Below, in pieces: positions 25,168-36,912 of a stretch of 64,000 nt of DNA. Source of the stretch: Callipepla californica brunnescens. Taxonomy: Eukaryota > Chordata > Aves > Galliformes > Odontophoridae. The notes below the pieces were generated by a model. The model saw only the letters and a program-made list of their open reading frames with translations, had not been told where the DNA came from and searched no databases. Position 1 is the first letter of the stretch. Each line of letters starts with the position of its first letter. The translations under genes and the position numbers were made by a program. The stretch is from assembly GCA_023055505.1 (NCBI GenBank), contig JALIRH010000004.1, positions 40,280,516 to 40,344,515 of the forward strand, in the 5' to 3' direction.

Positions 25168-25480
25168 GTGCTTAATTCCCAAAGTGTGAGTTATCCTATG
25201 AAATTCAATGCACACAGTGAGACAAAGGAGTGGGAAGGGAGTAGGAAGGGATTACAGATGTTGAGAGAAAGGCAAGAGGGGCTTTCTGAACAAATGGGAC
25301 TGAAAAAAGGATTGAAGAAGGAGAGGACAAGCGATTGGCAGATGGGAATGGGAAGGCAATTCAGATCTGATGTTGAATCAGCATTTGCTGACACGAATGT
25401 GACACTAATGGAAAGGATTTGGGAGAAGAACAGTTATAAGCTAATAGATTTGTTCTCTTCAAAACATTCAGTATGCAGGT
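25168..25480 (+). other. candidate exon-like open segment
   Basis: The reading frame is open for 313 bases (about 104 codons). It starts immediately after TTATTTTGGCAG, an acceptor-like pyrimidine-rich AG, and ends where TGCAG|GTAATA resembles a splice donor. The product would be charged and polar, rich in K, E, R and S, with no recognised domain; purine-rich DNA alone tends to stay open. A TATA-like motif lies about 150 bases upstream. It could be an exon of an unrecognised transcript, but chance is more likely. Confidence 0.15.
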
Positions 25481-28400
25481 AATAACATGTAGACGTTGTT
25501 TATAATAACTTAAAGTGACATTTTTGGTTTCAAAGAGAATTCACGGTCAGAAACACGGAACGCCACGCTCACCTGTTTTGCTTCGCCTTTTCTTCCTTCT
25601 TGAAATATATTTCTGGAAGTCATTAAAATTCAGATCCCATCATTTGTAACAAATGATGTGAAGTGTTAGGTACAGTACTTGGAGTATATGTTTGTTAAAA
25701 TGAAGGAAGAGACTCTTCCAACACTTTGGGATTTTATGAATGATTTACATCTGGTGCTAAAGTTCATAAATGAAACGTGGGAGAACCAGATGCTTCATTT
25801 CTTGACTGCATCGTGTCTGCACATACTGATGGTGAATTGAAAACAGGAATGTCTCATAAATCAAGAAAATCTATTTTTGTACTCTTGATTTCTATTCCGA
25901 ACATCCATATAACACCCAAACAAATGTGGTAAAATTGGTTCCTTGAAAAACCCTTTATGTTTAGTAACAGTGTGGACATGTTAATAAAAAAAAAAAAAGA
26001 GAGAGAGAGTAAAAAAAAAAGGAACCAATCTTCAGAATAAAAAATGCTCTGAATGAGCAACTGTTCTTAAATATCGGGGAAGAAGGCACTTCATTTAGAA
26101 AATAGTCTGAATGGAACTGTTAAGCAAATTCTGGCATTTGTGCAAAGAGGTGAGGTATGTAGCATGGAAAGAGGGTGACATTTCAAAACTTTAGCCTTCA
26201 GGGAGGAAAAGAAAAGCCAAATTATTCCTTCGGTTACTGACAAGATAACTGAATGCAGATTGTGGCCTGTGGTTTGCATAGGGTGACTGATGCTCACTAG
26301 CAGAGATACGCAGAGAGCTGAGTGAAATTTGTATTTTTAAGTGTTTTCATCAATGTTTTGGAATGATACACTGCCTGCTCTTCTTTCCCACTAACATCTT
26401 CTGTTACTCTAACACGTGTATGTCGTTTTTTATTGTATTTTAGTGTCACCAGATTTTTTGCAAACAGGTTTTAAATATCATAAGTTGAATTATAATGAAA
26501 GAATAAGCAAAAGTCTTTGTGCCTGCAGGTTTGCTTTTTAATAGAATGAGTAGATTCACATTATCCTACCTCACCCCACACACTTCCAAAAAAAAAAAAA
26601 AAACAACAAAAAACAAGCCAATCAAATCCCAAAAGAAAAAAAAAAATCTTTTAAAGTGATTATACCACAGCTCTGAAACTACTTCTGAAAAATGTCAGGT
26701 ATCAATAATCAGTTTGGAGGAATAAGCTGTACAGAAAAAGATTGCCACATGCCAGCTGACACGTGGGTTCACACATTGGTGACTGCCCTCGTGTGAACCA
26801 TTGGCCTGCAACACACTGTGTTGGGCGATGGCAGTGGGCTCAGCACACAGTGCAGGGTGGGAGGTGGGCTTGACTCACCTTGCATTTGCTGTTGGGGGAG
26901 CAGTGAACGCACAGGGAACACTTGCAACTCAGCAGAAACTTGATATCCTGCGGTATCTTGTTCGTGTGTCTGAGCGCTGGATGTGCATGCCTTCCTAGTT
27001 CTGTTAATAGCAGGAAAAGATATGTTTATGTTTATGTATTTGCACATCCTAAAAACAAATTGATAGTGGGTGTGCTGGCAGAAGTCAGACTTTAGGAGGG
27101 GTTTCATGGATGTGCGCGCAATGTTTAGCAGCCAGGTTTCAAGGAGGCTTCCCAAATGCCAAGGGTAACTGAGATCACAGAGGCATTTTCTGTAGTATCA
27201 AGGTGGGCACTGCTGGCAGTGCAGGTGGAGCTGGTGAGATGAGCTTCTCTTCAGGGTGGGTTGGCAGACTGTGCACACATGCAACAGCCTGTGGATCTGC
27301 TGCTCCAGTGCTTGTCTCAAGAATCCAGTGGAAGTTTCTTTTCTTATTTTTGTGGGAACAAAATCAACCCTTTCAGGATGGTGGTGATGGGGAAATATTC
27401 CTCCATTGTACGTTGGGCATCTTGCACACTGTGACAGTTACTAAAAGTGGCAGAACTGCTCTGTTCTGTTCCTGGTTACGTTCCTGCTCAAAATATGTCC
27501 CCAACTAATACAATTTGCTATATGTCATAAAACACAAAGGAGAGCACTTTTCACGCCAAATATCAGAAAAACGCTCTCTTCTCTCAACCGCAGAAGTAAC
27601 AGAAATGATGTGTTCATTTTAAATTCCATTCATGTAGGCCCTAATAAAAGCTATTATAAAATACAATTGTGTGGAGACAAAAAGAGAGATAATATCACTA
27701 TAGCTCAATATAAAATTTAAGTAATTAAGACATGAAAACTATTACACAATTTACTTTGAATGCAATGTGAATAATAAAATGTTTAACTATTTCACTTCTG
27801 TGTTGTTGTGTTGTTGTTTTTGAACATTTAAGTTTGGAATATTGCTGAACATCTAAATTCCATATTCAGAAGATGAGCTGGACTGAAAAGTAAGTGAACT
27901 GGGTTTTCCGAGTAAGTAATGTATATGTTTTTTGATGTTGATGTAAATGTGGTACTTAGCCACATCATGGATTCTGTGTGAAAAAATGTCAATTTCAGGT
28001 GATTGGTGGCTGTAAATAGAAAAAAAGACATACTAAGTGAACTGTGGAGTACTTCAGCAGTGAAAGCTAAGCAACTGCATAATAGTTATGAAATTGTGTA
28101 GACCAGCTGATGTAACACAAGATTAAAGCAAAAACACCCTTAAAGGTATTGGAAAGAAAATAATTTTAAAGCAGGAGCTGCTTCAGCTCTGCTTTTTTTT
28201 TTTTTTCCCCAAATTATTCAGCACTTGATGCTCTTTTTGGTGGGTTTTAGCAATGCTATTGGTAGGTGGCTGAACGAAAAGCTCCGTTTAGTTGTTCTCT
28301 AGTTGAGTGAATATCACAATTCAGCATCTTTAGTACACATTTTATTTTCTCACACGCTGACATGCGCATGACAGTCACAGGTGTATGCCAGCACTGCCTG

Positions 28401-28530
28401 GTAACACTTAGCAACATCTGCTCGATGATCCAGCACTGGTTTATTTCTCACTATATTCCAACTTGGTTGTGCACATTTGTTTTCTTGTTCAAATTCGTGG
28501 CAAACAATTTGCTTCATCCTGTGTCCAGGA
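25481..28530. other. AT-rich non-coding DNA
   Basis: No gene supported. Low-complexity items: A13, (GA)5-6 and A10 at 25986-26020; A runs at 26587-26602 and 26636-26646; TTGTTG repeats near 27799-27820. The 128-codon minus-strand frame at 26769-27155 has no domain. Confidence 0.55.
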
Positions 28531-28930
28531 TCTCAGTGGAGCCGCATTCTCCTGAGCTGCGGGGACTGATGGCTCGTCCTGGTGGTTCAGTAGGTGGCAC
28601 TCTTCCCTTAGATCTGTCCGAGCGATGTCCCAGGTGTTACTCAGTGTGTGAAGCGCTGGTCCTGCAGGAAGCCAGGCTGCAGACCTACACAACTTGCACC
28701 GCATCACTCAGGGACTGATGCCTGCCAATGCCCCGGCTGGAACATATCTTCCACTGGGTGCAGTGTGCGTGGTATGGGGAGCACGCTTGGAGTGTGTGCT
28801 GCAGCATCCTCCTGTACACCTGACTCATGCCGGGGAGGAAAGCAAGGAATGTAGTGTGACTGGCTTTTCCTGGGCAACGTTTACCCTCAGGCTGCAGTTC
28901 CATCTGAAGACAGAGTATGGGTAGCACTAT
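28531..28930. other. GC-richer patch, possible old repeat
   Basis: About 400 bases are visibly richer in G and C than their surroundings and hold several CpG dinucleotides (for example near 28542, 28560 and 28618-28622). Open frames overlap on both strands (28362-28718 plus, 28685-29011 minus) but show no domain. The texture suggests an ancient inserted repeat or a remnant regulatory or exonic island. I cannot assign a family. Confidence 0.3.
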
Positions 28931-29957
28931 GGAAACAAAGCTATGAGGTCTGTAAGACACAGCTCTGATGTCCAACTTATTTTTTAGGCTAACACTTACA
29001 AAACAAAACAAAACGTCTTCCTGCTTCTGTTTGGTAACTTTTCAGACAGCTTGTTTGCTAGGCCTTCAGAAGATAAGATTTTTCAGTTCCACTTGAAGCA
29101 TTTTGGTAGTTCTCAGAACTTCATCAGCCAGGCTCCAAATGTCTCAAGATGGGCAACTTCCTTTATAAAGTGTTCATTTTTGCCTCCTGATGCCTTAATA
29201 ACTTGGCTGTAAAGTGGAATGGCCAAGGTTTTTAAGCCTTACTATATACCTGTATGACACAATACGTAAAAGATTGTGATGTGCTTGATAAAAAAATGGA
29301 ATTCAGCATTGTGTTTATGCTCATTTTTATGATGAAGAAGCTTTTTATGAGGAATTCCTCCTAGACACTTTTTGTGTGCGTATAAATGTGTGCATATTAT
29401 ATATACACATATACTCACTATATTATGGCCATTGAAAAATGCTAGAAGTAGGTTGGAATGGAGAAGCAAAGTCATCACAGTCTGTAAGTAAGATAGTGAC
29501 AAATGACCAGCTCCAGTTTTGGCCTATGAAGTTTTTATGTAATAGTTATGTACGTCACCATTTGCTCTTAAAAACTCTAAATACTTGAATAAGTTTTTAT
29601 ATATCACTTAGCTACTTACTTGCTTTAAGATCAGTCATTGAAACAACTAAGAAGATAGTACACAGGTTAAATCTAAGCACAGACTTTACAGAGAGGAAGA
29701 GTTGCAGGTTTAAGGTTCCTTACTTTCCCTAGTAACTCATCCCATATGTAGTTTAATATTTGAGATATAAATTATTCATGAATAGTTTTTAGCAATCAGT
29801 GAATTAGCCACTTGCAATTAAAAAAAATTGACCTCCTCTTCTCACATTTAATCTGACTAAAGTCAGCATCACTGCTCTGTGATTGGGGTCTCATCTATTT
29901 TTATCTGATACAGGAGATGTTTTGATTTAAAGTTGACAAAACCACCTCGGAAACATT
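28931..29957. other. AT-rich non-coding DNA
   Basis: Nothing recognisable apart from TATATACACATATA near 29399. Confidence 0.55.
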
Positions 29958-30519
29958 AAAAAAAAAAAAGAAAGAAAGAAAAGAAAGGAAAAGAAAGGAA
30001 GAGAAAAGAAAAGAAAAGAAAAGAAAGGAAAAGAGAAGAGAAGAGAAAAGAAAAAAGAAAAGAAAAGAAAAGAAAAGAAAAGAAAAGAAAAGAAAAGAAA
30101 AGAAAAGAAAAGAAAAGAAAAGAAAAGAAAAGAAAAGAAAAGAAAAGAAAAGGGAAGGGAAGGGAAGGGAAGGGAAGGGAAGGGAAGGGAAGGGAAGGGA
30201 AGGGAAGGGAAGGGAAGGGAAGGGAAGGGAAGGGAAGGGAAGGGAAGGGAAGGGAAGGGAAGGGAAGGGAAGGGAAGGGAAGGGAAGGGAAGGGAAGGGA
30301 AGGGAAGGGAAGGGAAGGGAAGGGAAGGGAAGGGAAGAGAAGGGAAGGGAAGGGAAGAGAAGGGAAGAGAAGGGAAGAGAAGGGAAGAGAAGAGAAGAGA
30401 AGAGAAGAGAAGAGAAGAGAAGAGAAGAGAAGAGAAGAGAAGAGAAGAGAAGAGAAGAGAAGAGAAGAGAAGAGAAGAGAAGAGAAGAGAAGAGAAGAGA
30501 AGAGAAGAAAAAGAAAGAA
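29958..30519 (+). repeat. polypurine pentamer array AAAAG / AAGGG / AAGAG
   Basis: All 562 bases are purines on the plus strand; the first pyrimidine is at 30520. The tract opens with a poly-A segment and irregular A/G units (29958-30060). It continues with 18 AGAAA units (30061-30150) and 37 AGGGA units (30151-30335). A mixed zone alternates AGGGA and AGAGA (30336-30390), and AGAGA units run to 30505, 24 in all counted from 30386, where the mixed zone's last AGAGA begins. The tract then decays into A-rich sequence. The long minus-strand frames across it (235 and 211 codons, LFSSL/LPFPS-type strings) exist only because a 5-base repeat has no stop codon in any frame. Confidence 0.98.
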
Positions 30520-33500
30520 TGAGAAAAAAAGACATATATATTGGTGATAGCACAAGGACTTGGCCCACTGCGTGGATTTCATTATTTCCACACACTATAA
30601 CTCTGGTTAAAAAAAAAAAAAAAATATCTTTCATTTATGGCAAGCCTTTTAGAGATCTCTGTACGTGATGAGAATAAAGGCCATCCAGAATGTGAGCAGT
30701 CCTATTGGAAAACCAAGAGGAATGTCTAGAAAAGCAAGAGCATACTGACCAAACAGATTGATGTCTCTTGGTGGAAAACCAATGTCATTTTACAGTACAT
30801 AGCTCTTCTTTCCCTTTACCAAATAAAGAAAATACGTCATTTGGAACAGTTATTAATATAGAAAAAGATTATGTTAGAAAAGGGTTAGCCATCTAAATAG
30901 GCAAGTTCAACAAGATGTTATTAGGGTCTCTGGAACTGATGTATGTGAATTTATGAAGCTTAGTAGGAGGCTAATTTAGCTTTATGCATATCTTTTTTTT
31001 CACTTGGTTATTCCAGGATATATATATATACACTAACTCTAACATCTTCATCTTTATCTAGCTCAGTTTGATTTCTTCTTATCCTTATAGCTACTACAGA
31101 ATAAATACTTATTTATTCATACTTACAACACCGTGTAAAAGACTTGTTAGTATTAAAAGGCTGTGTTAGATGGGGGTGGGAGTTCACCCCAAACAGGAGT
31201 GGATAGGGTTGAGGAATGTGCGCTGAGGGAAATATTGAAAAGGTACTCTTTAGAGAGCTGAGAAGAACACATGAAGTTAGTGCAACACAAAGTGTTCAGG
31301 AAAAGATTTAGTAGCAAAAAGATGGCTGGTTGTAGGAAAAGCTGGTGAGATGTTCCCAGGGAGATGTAAGAAGATTCAGACCCTGAACTTTGACGAGGAG
31401 AATAGAAAACCCTTAATAGAGGTTTCAGTGCAGTAGAGACTGAAAATCTGATTGAATAGGTTCAAGGAGTAGGCTACAAGGAATTAATTCAGCAGGAAAT
31501 TGTAAATTATGTAGATAGATAGAAATTCAATAAGCCTGGTGAAAGAGGAAGAAGACTGAATCATAGTGGCAGAGGTATCTAGGACAAAGCATGGACTTAC
31601 TAAAGGTAAGAAGGACTCTGGCTATATATCTCATCATAATTACCATAAATCAGTGCAAGGGATTCTAGAAAGAGCTGATTATGTTGCAGTAGAAAGTTTC
31701 CATCTTGAACCTTATTCATGCTCTGATCTGTCAAAATTTCTCTTGTTGAAATAGTGTAACAAAGTTTATCTTCATGTCCCCTTCATTAAATTAGACAAGA
31801 AGTTTGATGAACTTTTTCCTGGAAGAAATACAATTTTATTTTCTACCTATAATAACAAATTCGTGAAATGAAAGGAAAATCTTTTACAAAATGTTATTAT
31901 TTTATACTAAGCTCATAGAAGCAGAACTATTCTATTACTATTTTTGAAACCATCTTTTGGCTACCTTTGCCCCACTGTGCTGGGGAACAGGACAGGCATA
32001 TTTGATGCTATTCACAGAAAGAATTTGAGAACTCTACCAAGACGAAAAATACACTTTTGGAAAGAAGCTCCACCTGGTTAGCTTGCCCACTTTCAAGCCA
32101 GACAAAATGCCCTATTATCGTGTGTCCAGCTAGCTGAAAACTTGAATCCAGGAGCTTATGGCTTGTGTGTATAAGATAGTGGCCTGTTGTTTAATACGAG
32201 AATACACATTATGCATTCTTCAATGTGCTGTGTTAGAACAGAAAGTCCTGAGCTGGTACATCCTCTAATTATCTTGGGTTCATGCAAAAGTCAGTCTGAG
32301 AAGTGAAACTTGTGGAGGCAGCCCCCTCCTCACTTACCTTGCTCAGTCTCATAAATGACACTAGCTATCAGCTTTGCTTCCAGAGGTTTTCCAGACCTCT
32401 GCTGTTTCTTTTTGGTCTGCCTGTCTTTGTCTGTTATTTTTCTCTAAGTCAACATATTCAAAGCAGTGCCTAAGAATGCAAAGATTACCCACTTCCAGTA
32501 CCTTCTCTTAATGGACAGACCCGTGTAGAATCTGCTGATGAATGACAGCTTATTGTTCTTTCTCATTACAGTAACATGTAAATCTCCTGACTGTGGCTAG
32601 GGAAACTGGGAGCTTGTTTGCCCTATAAACTTTCTCAAGTGCCTGCTGGAGACACAGTGTGTTTCCCAATCAATGTGCTTCAGTGGCAATCTCAGAGAAT
32701 GCAAAACAAACAAATAATCCTAATGTGCATAGCACAGTACAGGCAGGAAGGATATGTTTTAATGTAAATTGACTTTAAAGTTCTTATGCTGAAGTGCCTG
32801 AAGTGGTTAGAAGTTAGCTGATGGTGTATAATAATACTCAGTCTTTTTTCTTGTTTCTTGGTATAGAAAGCATTGATTGGCTGGGCTGATTGTAGCCCCA
32901 CTTATCAAAAAGGTGCAAGTTGTTCTTCACTTCTTCAACTCTGACTCTTGCACGAGCAGGCTTAATACATGATATGCTACATGGTGTAGGCATAAATGTT
33001 GTGTTCTTGAGATTGAAGCAAACTTTGCTTGTATGATATATCCATGTAGGTATGGCCAAGAGCTGTTAGACTGTTGCAGCTTATATTCATTGCCTGTAGT
33101 TAAAGTCAGTGCCATGCAATTTTATTCAATTCAGGGAAAAAAGAACTAATTGTCTTTCTGCCAAAGTTTAAGTGCTACATTTTTTCATTAGAATTTAACA
33201 AATGTTCATCTTAAAATAGACTGACAATGGGTCAAACTGTTCCACTTTATCTGTTATGAACTTAAAATTTATCAATTTTGTACTCGTTCTTTCAAGAGCA
33301 ATTTGTATTTTCACTCCTGGAATTAATAACCAAATTCTCCTTTGAAACTACTGTTAAAGCAGATATAATACCCTGACATATTTGAAAACTATGACTACAA
33401 GGATCTTCCACTTTCACATCCTGCACACAACATGTTATGTAGATGTTTTGGGGCACTGTTTTTGTTTATCAAATTATACCTCCAATGGAGAAGTGGCTTA

Positions 33501-35259
33501 GTGTTTTCAGGGAATATTCCTGAAAAACATAGCTGCTTCCTTGTCCACGCTGTGACATCCCTCTTTATCTTTGCTGGCAATGACCATTTGATGAATGTTG
33601 TGAATCAGAGTTTGAAATATAAACTAATTCTTTCTTCTCCCTTTGATTTTATTCCACTTCACCAGTTGCAGACCCTCATTTTGAACAGGGATGCTTCTTG
33701 CTGTCATAATATAGCTAATAGTCATACTTGAGTAGGTAGGTGTGATCCAGTATGAGAAAGGGTATCTTAATCTTGCCCTCTCCTAGTAAAGTATATTAAA
33801 TCCAGGATTTAAAAGTAGACTAAGCACTGATGGGATTAAACATATTACATATCTTTAAGGAAGGCACATTCATTCTTCAGTGTTTAGTATAAGTCCCATG
33901 TTGAACTAAATCCAAAAACGAGATGTAGATTCTAGCATATCTAAAAATGTTAAGCTGGATCTCTTGGTTCTTGTTTTGATGTGGCAATATTCTTCTAGTG
34001 CCTGAAGGACATTTTGGGTTGAGGTAAAAATGTAACACTGAGCCTTTTATTTTCATTGTGTTATTTATAACAATTATCCAAGTCAAATTAAAAGTAAATG
34101 GCCACTAATCTTTGTGTATATGTGTGTGTGTGCCCAACAGTTCCCAAATGCTACTAGGAAATTAGAGTAATTTTGATATTAAAATGATTACTACCACTTT
34201 TGTAATAAACTGATGCGACTTTAGAAGTCTGTCCCTGATATCTTTCATGATTTAGACATCACACAAGCTATAATTGTGCTATTAAAGGAAAGAGAGCTAA
34301 TCTTTTTGCATTTGAAGTAAGCCCTCATCATCAGACCCGACAAAGCCAGACAGATCAAAAAAGAGTAAAAAAGAGCATTTAAGGAAATTAGTACAAGTGT
34401 CAGTTAAAAGGTAAAAATTAATGCACTTATTATTGAAATACAGTTGAAACCTACGTTCTTTTCATTTCTTTGATATTGCTAAAGCATAAAACATTCAATT
34501 AACTTTCCATTGTGTTTGGGGGGTAGTAGGGAAAGACAAGCATTGTCAGCAAAGTGTTAGGTGTGTAGGTGGCATGTGCAAGGCAAAAATGATTAGGTAT
34601 GAACAGAAGGTACAGCAAAGGCTTTTACTTGCAGTTGAAAAAGCCAGTCAACTCCTCTAGTGTGTTCCAGGGCACCTATCTTGTACACATACTGCTTTTC
34701 CTAAAAATATAGTATTGAGTCTCTGAGAAGGTAGCATGCATTCCTTTCATCCTCACCAGGGAGTATTCCTTTTCCTGATTATTATTATCTACATTGTTGA
34801 AAGCTGCATGGATATGTACCTCTTTCCTAATAAAAAGTGAATACAGATAAATTGGTAATATTTTGGACCATTGAATAATAGTACTTTGCAACATAAGTGA
34901 AATAGATACATTTAAATCGTACTTACCATCAGCCATAAATATGAATTCCCACGGCTGTATTCTTTTATTCTTTGAAAGCTGTTACACAGAGTGCTGATTT
35001 GTAAAAACTGATCTATGATAATTCAAAACATATTCTTGAATTGCAACTGTTCTATGTTGGCAACACCAAAGCTGCAAATAATTTGGAGTAATGCAGTAGT
35101 TTTTTTCCATCCTTTGTGCTGTTTAAAGGGAAAGCAGCTTTTTTTTTCTTCTTCTTAATATGAGAGCATTGTAATGTATAAAATGTATAGAGGGAAAGTA
35201 TTAGAAGTCATAAAAAACAGGAAGCTATCTGAACCAATTCAGCTGGATTGTTAATAAAA
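30520..35259. other. AT-rich non-coding DNA
   Basis: No gene supported. Items: A16-type run near 30608-30624, (TA)n near 31018-31031, (GT)n near 34110-34132. Purine-rich sequence around 31190-31620 has the texture of an old interspersed repeat but cannot be assigned. Open frames are 60-100 codons without domains. Confidence 0.5.
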
Positions 35260-35860
35260 GCTTTCTAACATATTGACGATGATTTTTCACTCTAATTCTA
35301 CCATCCCTAAATTTTATTTGAATTTCAGTAATATTAAGACAGTACTGTAATGTTCAACATGCTTTAATTAAAAGAAGTATTCACTAATTGGCATAAAATA
35401 TCTGTGTGATTATTTTTCCATATATTTACTATTTTGCAATAAGAGAACAGCTGCTAAATATTTTCTTACATGCTGATTTCACTTAATCAACATTCCTCTT
35501 AATGGAAGTGACAAAAGTTAGAAATTGTGTTTTACAAATGCATTCCATGAAAACATCAGCATGATGGCAAAGCAATGCCCTTTGGGGTACAAATGATCAG
35601 ATCTAACACAAAACACTTCTATGAAGATAGGAGATAAATCTTAGTTTAACCATTCTTTGCAATATTGCACACCTTCCAAGCCAAATGTGTACTAGCACTT
35701 AAAGAAAATATTACCAGTTTTAACACCCAAGCTCACTTGATGTTTTGATTATTATTCCTATTAATATGCACATGATAGAAGTTAATGCCATACTGACAGA
35801 TTTAATGCTTTGTAAATGTGCTGAATTAAAGTAGAAAGGTAAAAGCAGCCATTACCCTAA
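35260..35860. other. candidate conserved non-coding element
   Basis: Complex AT-rich sequence with homeodomain-type and other AT-core motifs (TTTAATTAAA near 35363, CTAATTGG near 35384, TTAATCAA near 35484, ATTAATATGCA near 35759) and no long open frame. It resembles the AT-rich conserved elements of vertebrate gene deserts. The call is inference from texture only. Confidence 0.2.
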
Positions 35861-36912
35861 GACCTAAAAGAGACACACTAATCAGCTGGCTTTTTCCTCC
35901 TATCCTTTTTACAGATGGAATACAAGTTTTATTTAAAATGCAAAGCTAGAAAAAGCTTAGCCACGGGAAAAAGAAAAGGGCTTGACCCTTATATATTGAT
36001 TTCATTCTATTGATTACAAGAGATGGGTGTAGAGAGACTTTTTAAAATGTAATCCTAAGAAGAAAATGTAGCCTTAGTTTTTTTTTATTTACAGGACTAA
36101 ATAGTTGCAGAATAAAAGACAAAGCAGAGGGAGAACTGAGCGCACACGGACACCAGAGCTGATAGCATGCCTCACAGACTCAGCAGCCTTCTCCTCTCCT
36201 GGCAGGAGGGCTCATGCTGTCAATGGAAGCTGTGATATCCAGCAAGTGCAGGTGCTACGTGTGTTGGTAGGTTGCCTACTGTGGGCAAAGTGTCCCTTTT
36301 CCTTAGCCACGCTAATGGTATAGCAAGAGGAGAAAAGGTAACAAGTCTGTAACCTTACACTTTGAGCTAAACTTTAGGAGTGAAGTGGAAAACTGAAAGT
36401 TTCAGGGACAAAGAGTGAAAGACTGCTTCACAGTATTAGCAAAGAGAGGATCTACTAAAGGCCTTCACAATCTAGTGCCAAGTGAGTCTATGTAGTCCAC
36501 CTTCACTGCATTTACATGAATCCCTGATTTACTTGAGAAAAAGCCTCTGTAATTCTCATTGTCAAAGTCCTAAAGCATTTCTGCAGATTACTGAGGGGAG
36601 GAACTACTTACGCCCTTGGAATATGCTAAAGCCACAAAGAATTTGCTATAGATACACTGACAAATTGAAACATAAAATAAATACGGAAAAGCATGTAATT
36701 CAAGGCTGTGATATATATTTTAAACCAAACTACTGCTGTACTCTCTGCATGTTTACTTCACTTTTCCACTCTGCATAGCCCAGGCTGCTGACAAGATTTT
36801 CCTTATTCATTTGCCAAGAAAGCACAAAATGTGCTGGACTGTTTCATTGCATACATTTAGAATTATTCTTAGACAATTCTGCAGAGGCTCATTCTCAAAG
36901 ACATTTGACCTA
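35861..36912. other. non-coding DNA
   Basis: No recognised gene or repeat. The two open frames here (72 and 98 codons) show no domain. Confidence 0.5.

Noticed and set aside
28362..29011. Overlapping plus and minus open frames as a gene or exon
   Set aside because: Frames overlap on both strands, as expected in GC-richer DNA with fewer stop codons; no domain seen.
29927..30634. Minus-strand open frames of 235 and 211 codons
   Set aside because: They are translations of the pentamer array (15-base, five-residue period of L, F, S and P). The repeat lacks stop codons in every frame, so openness carries no information.
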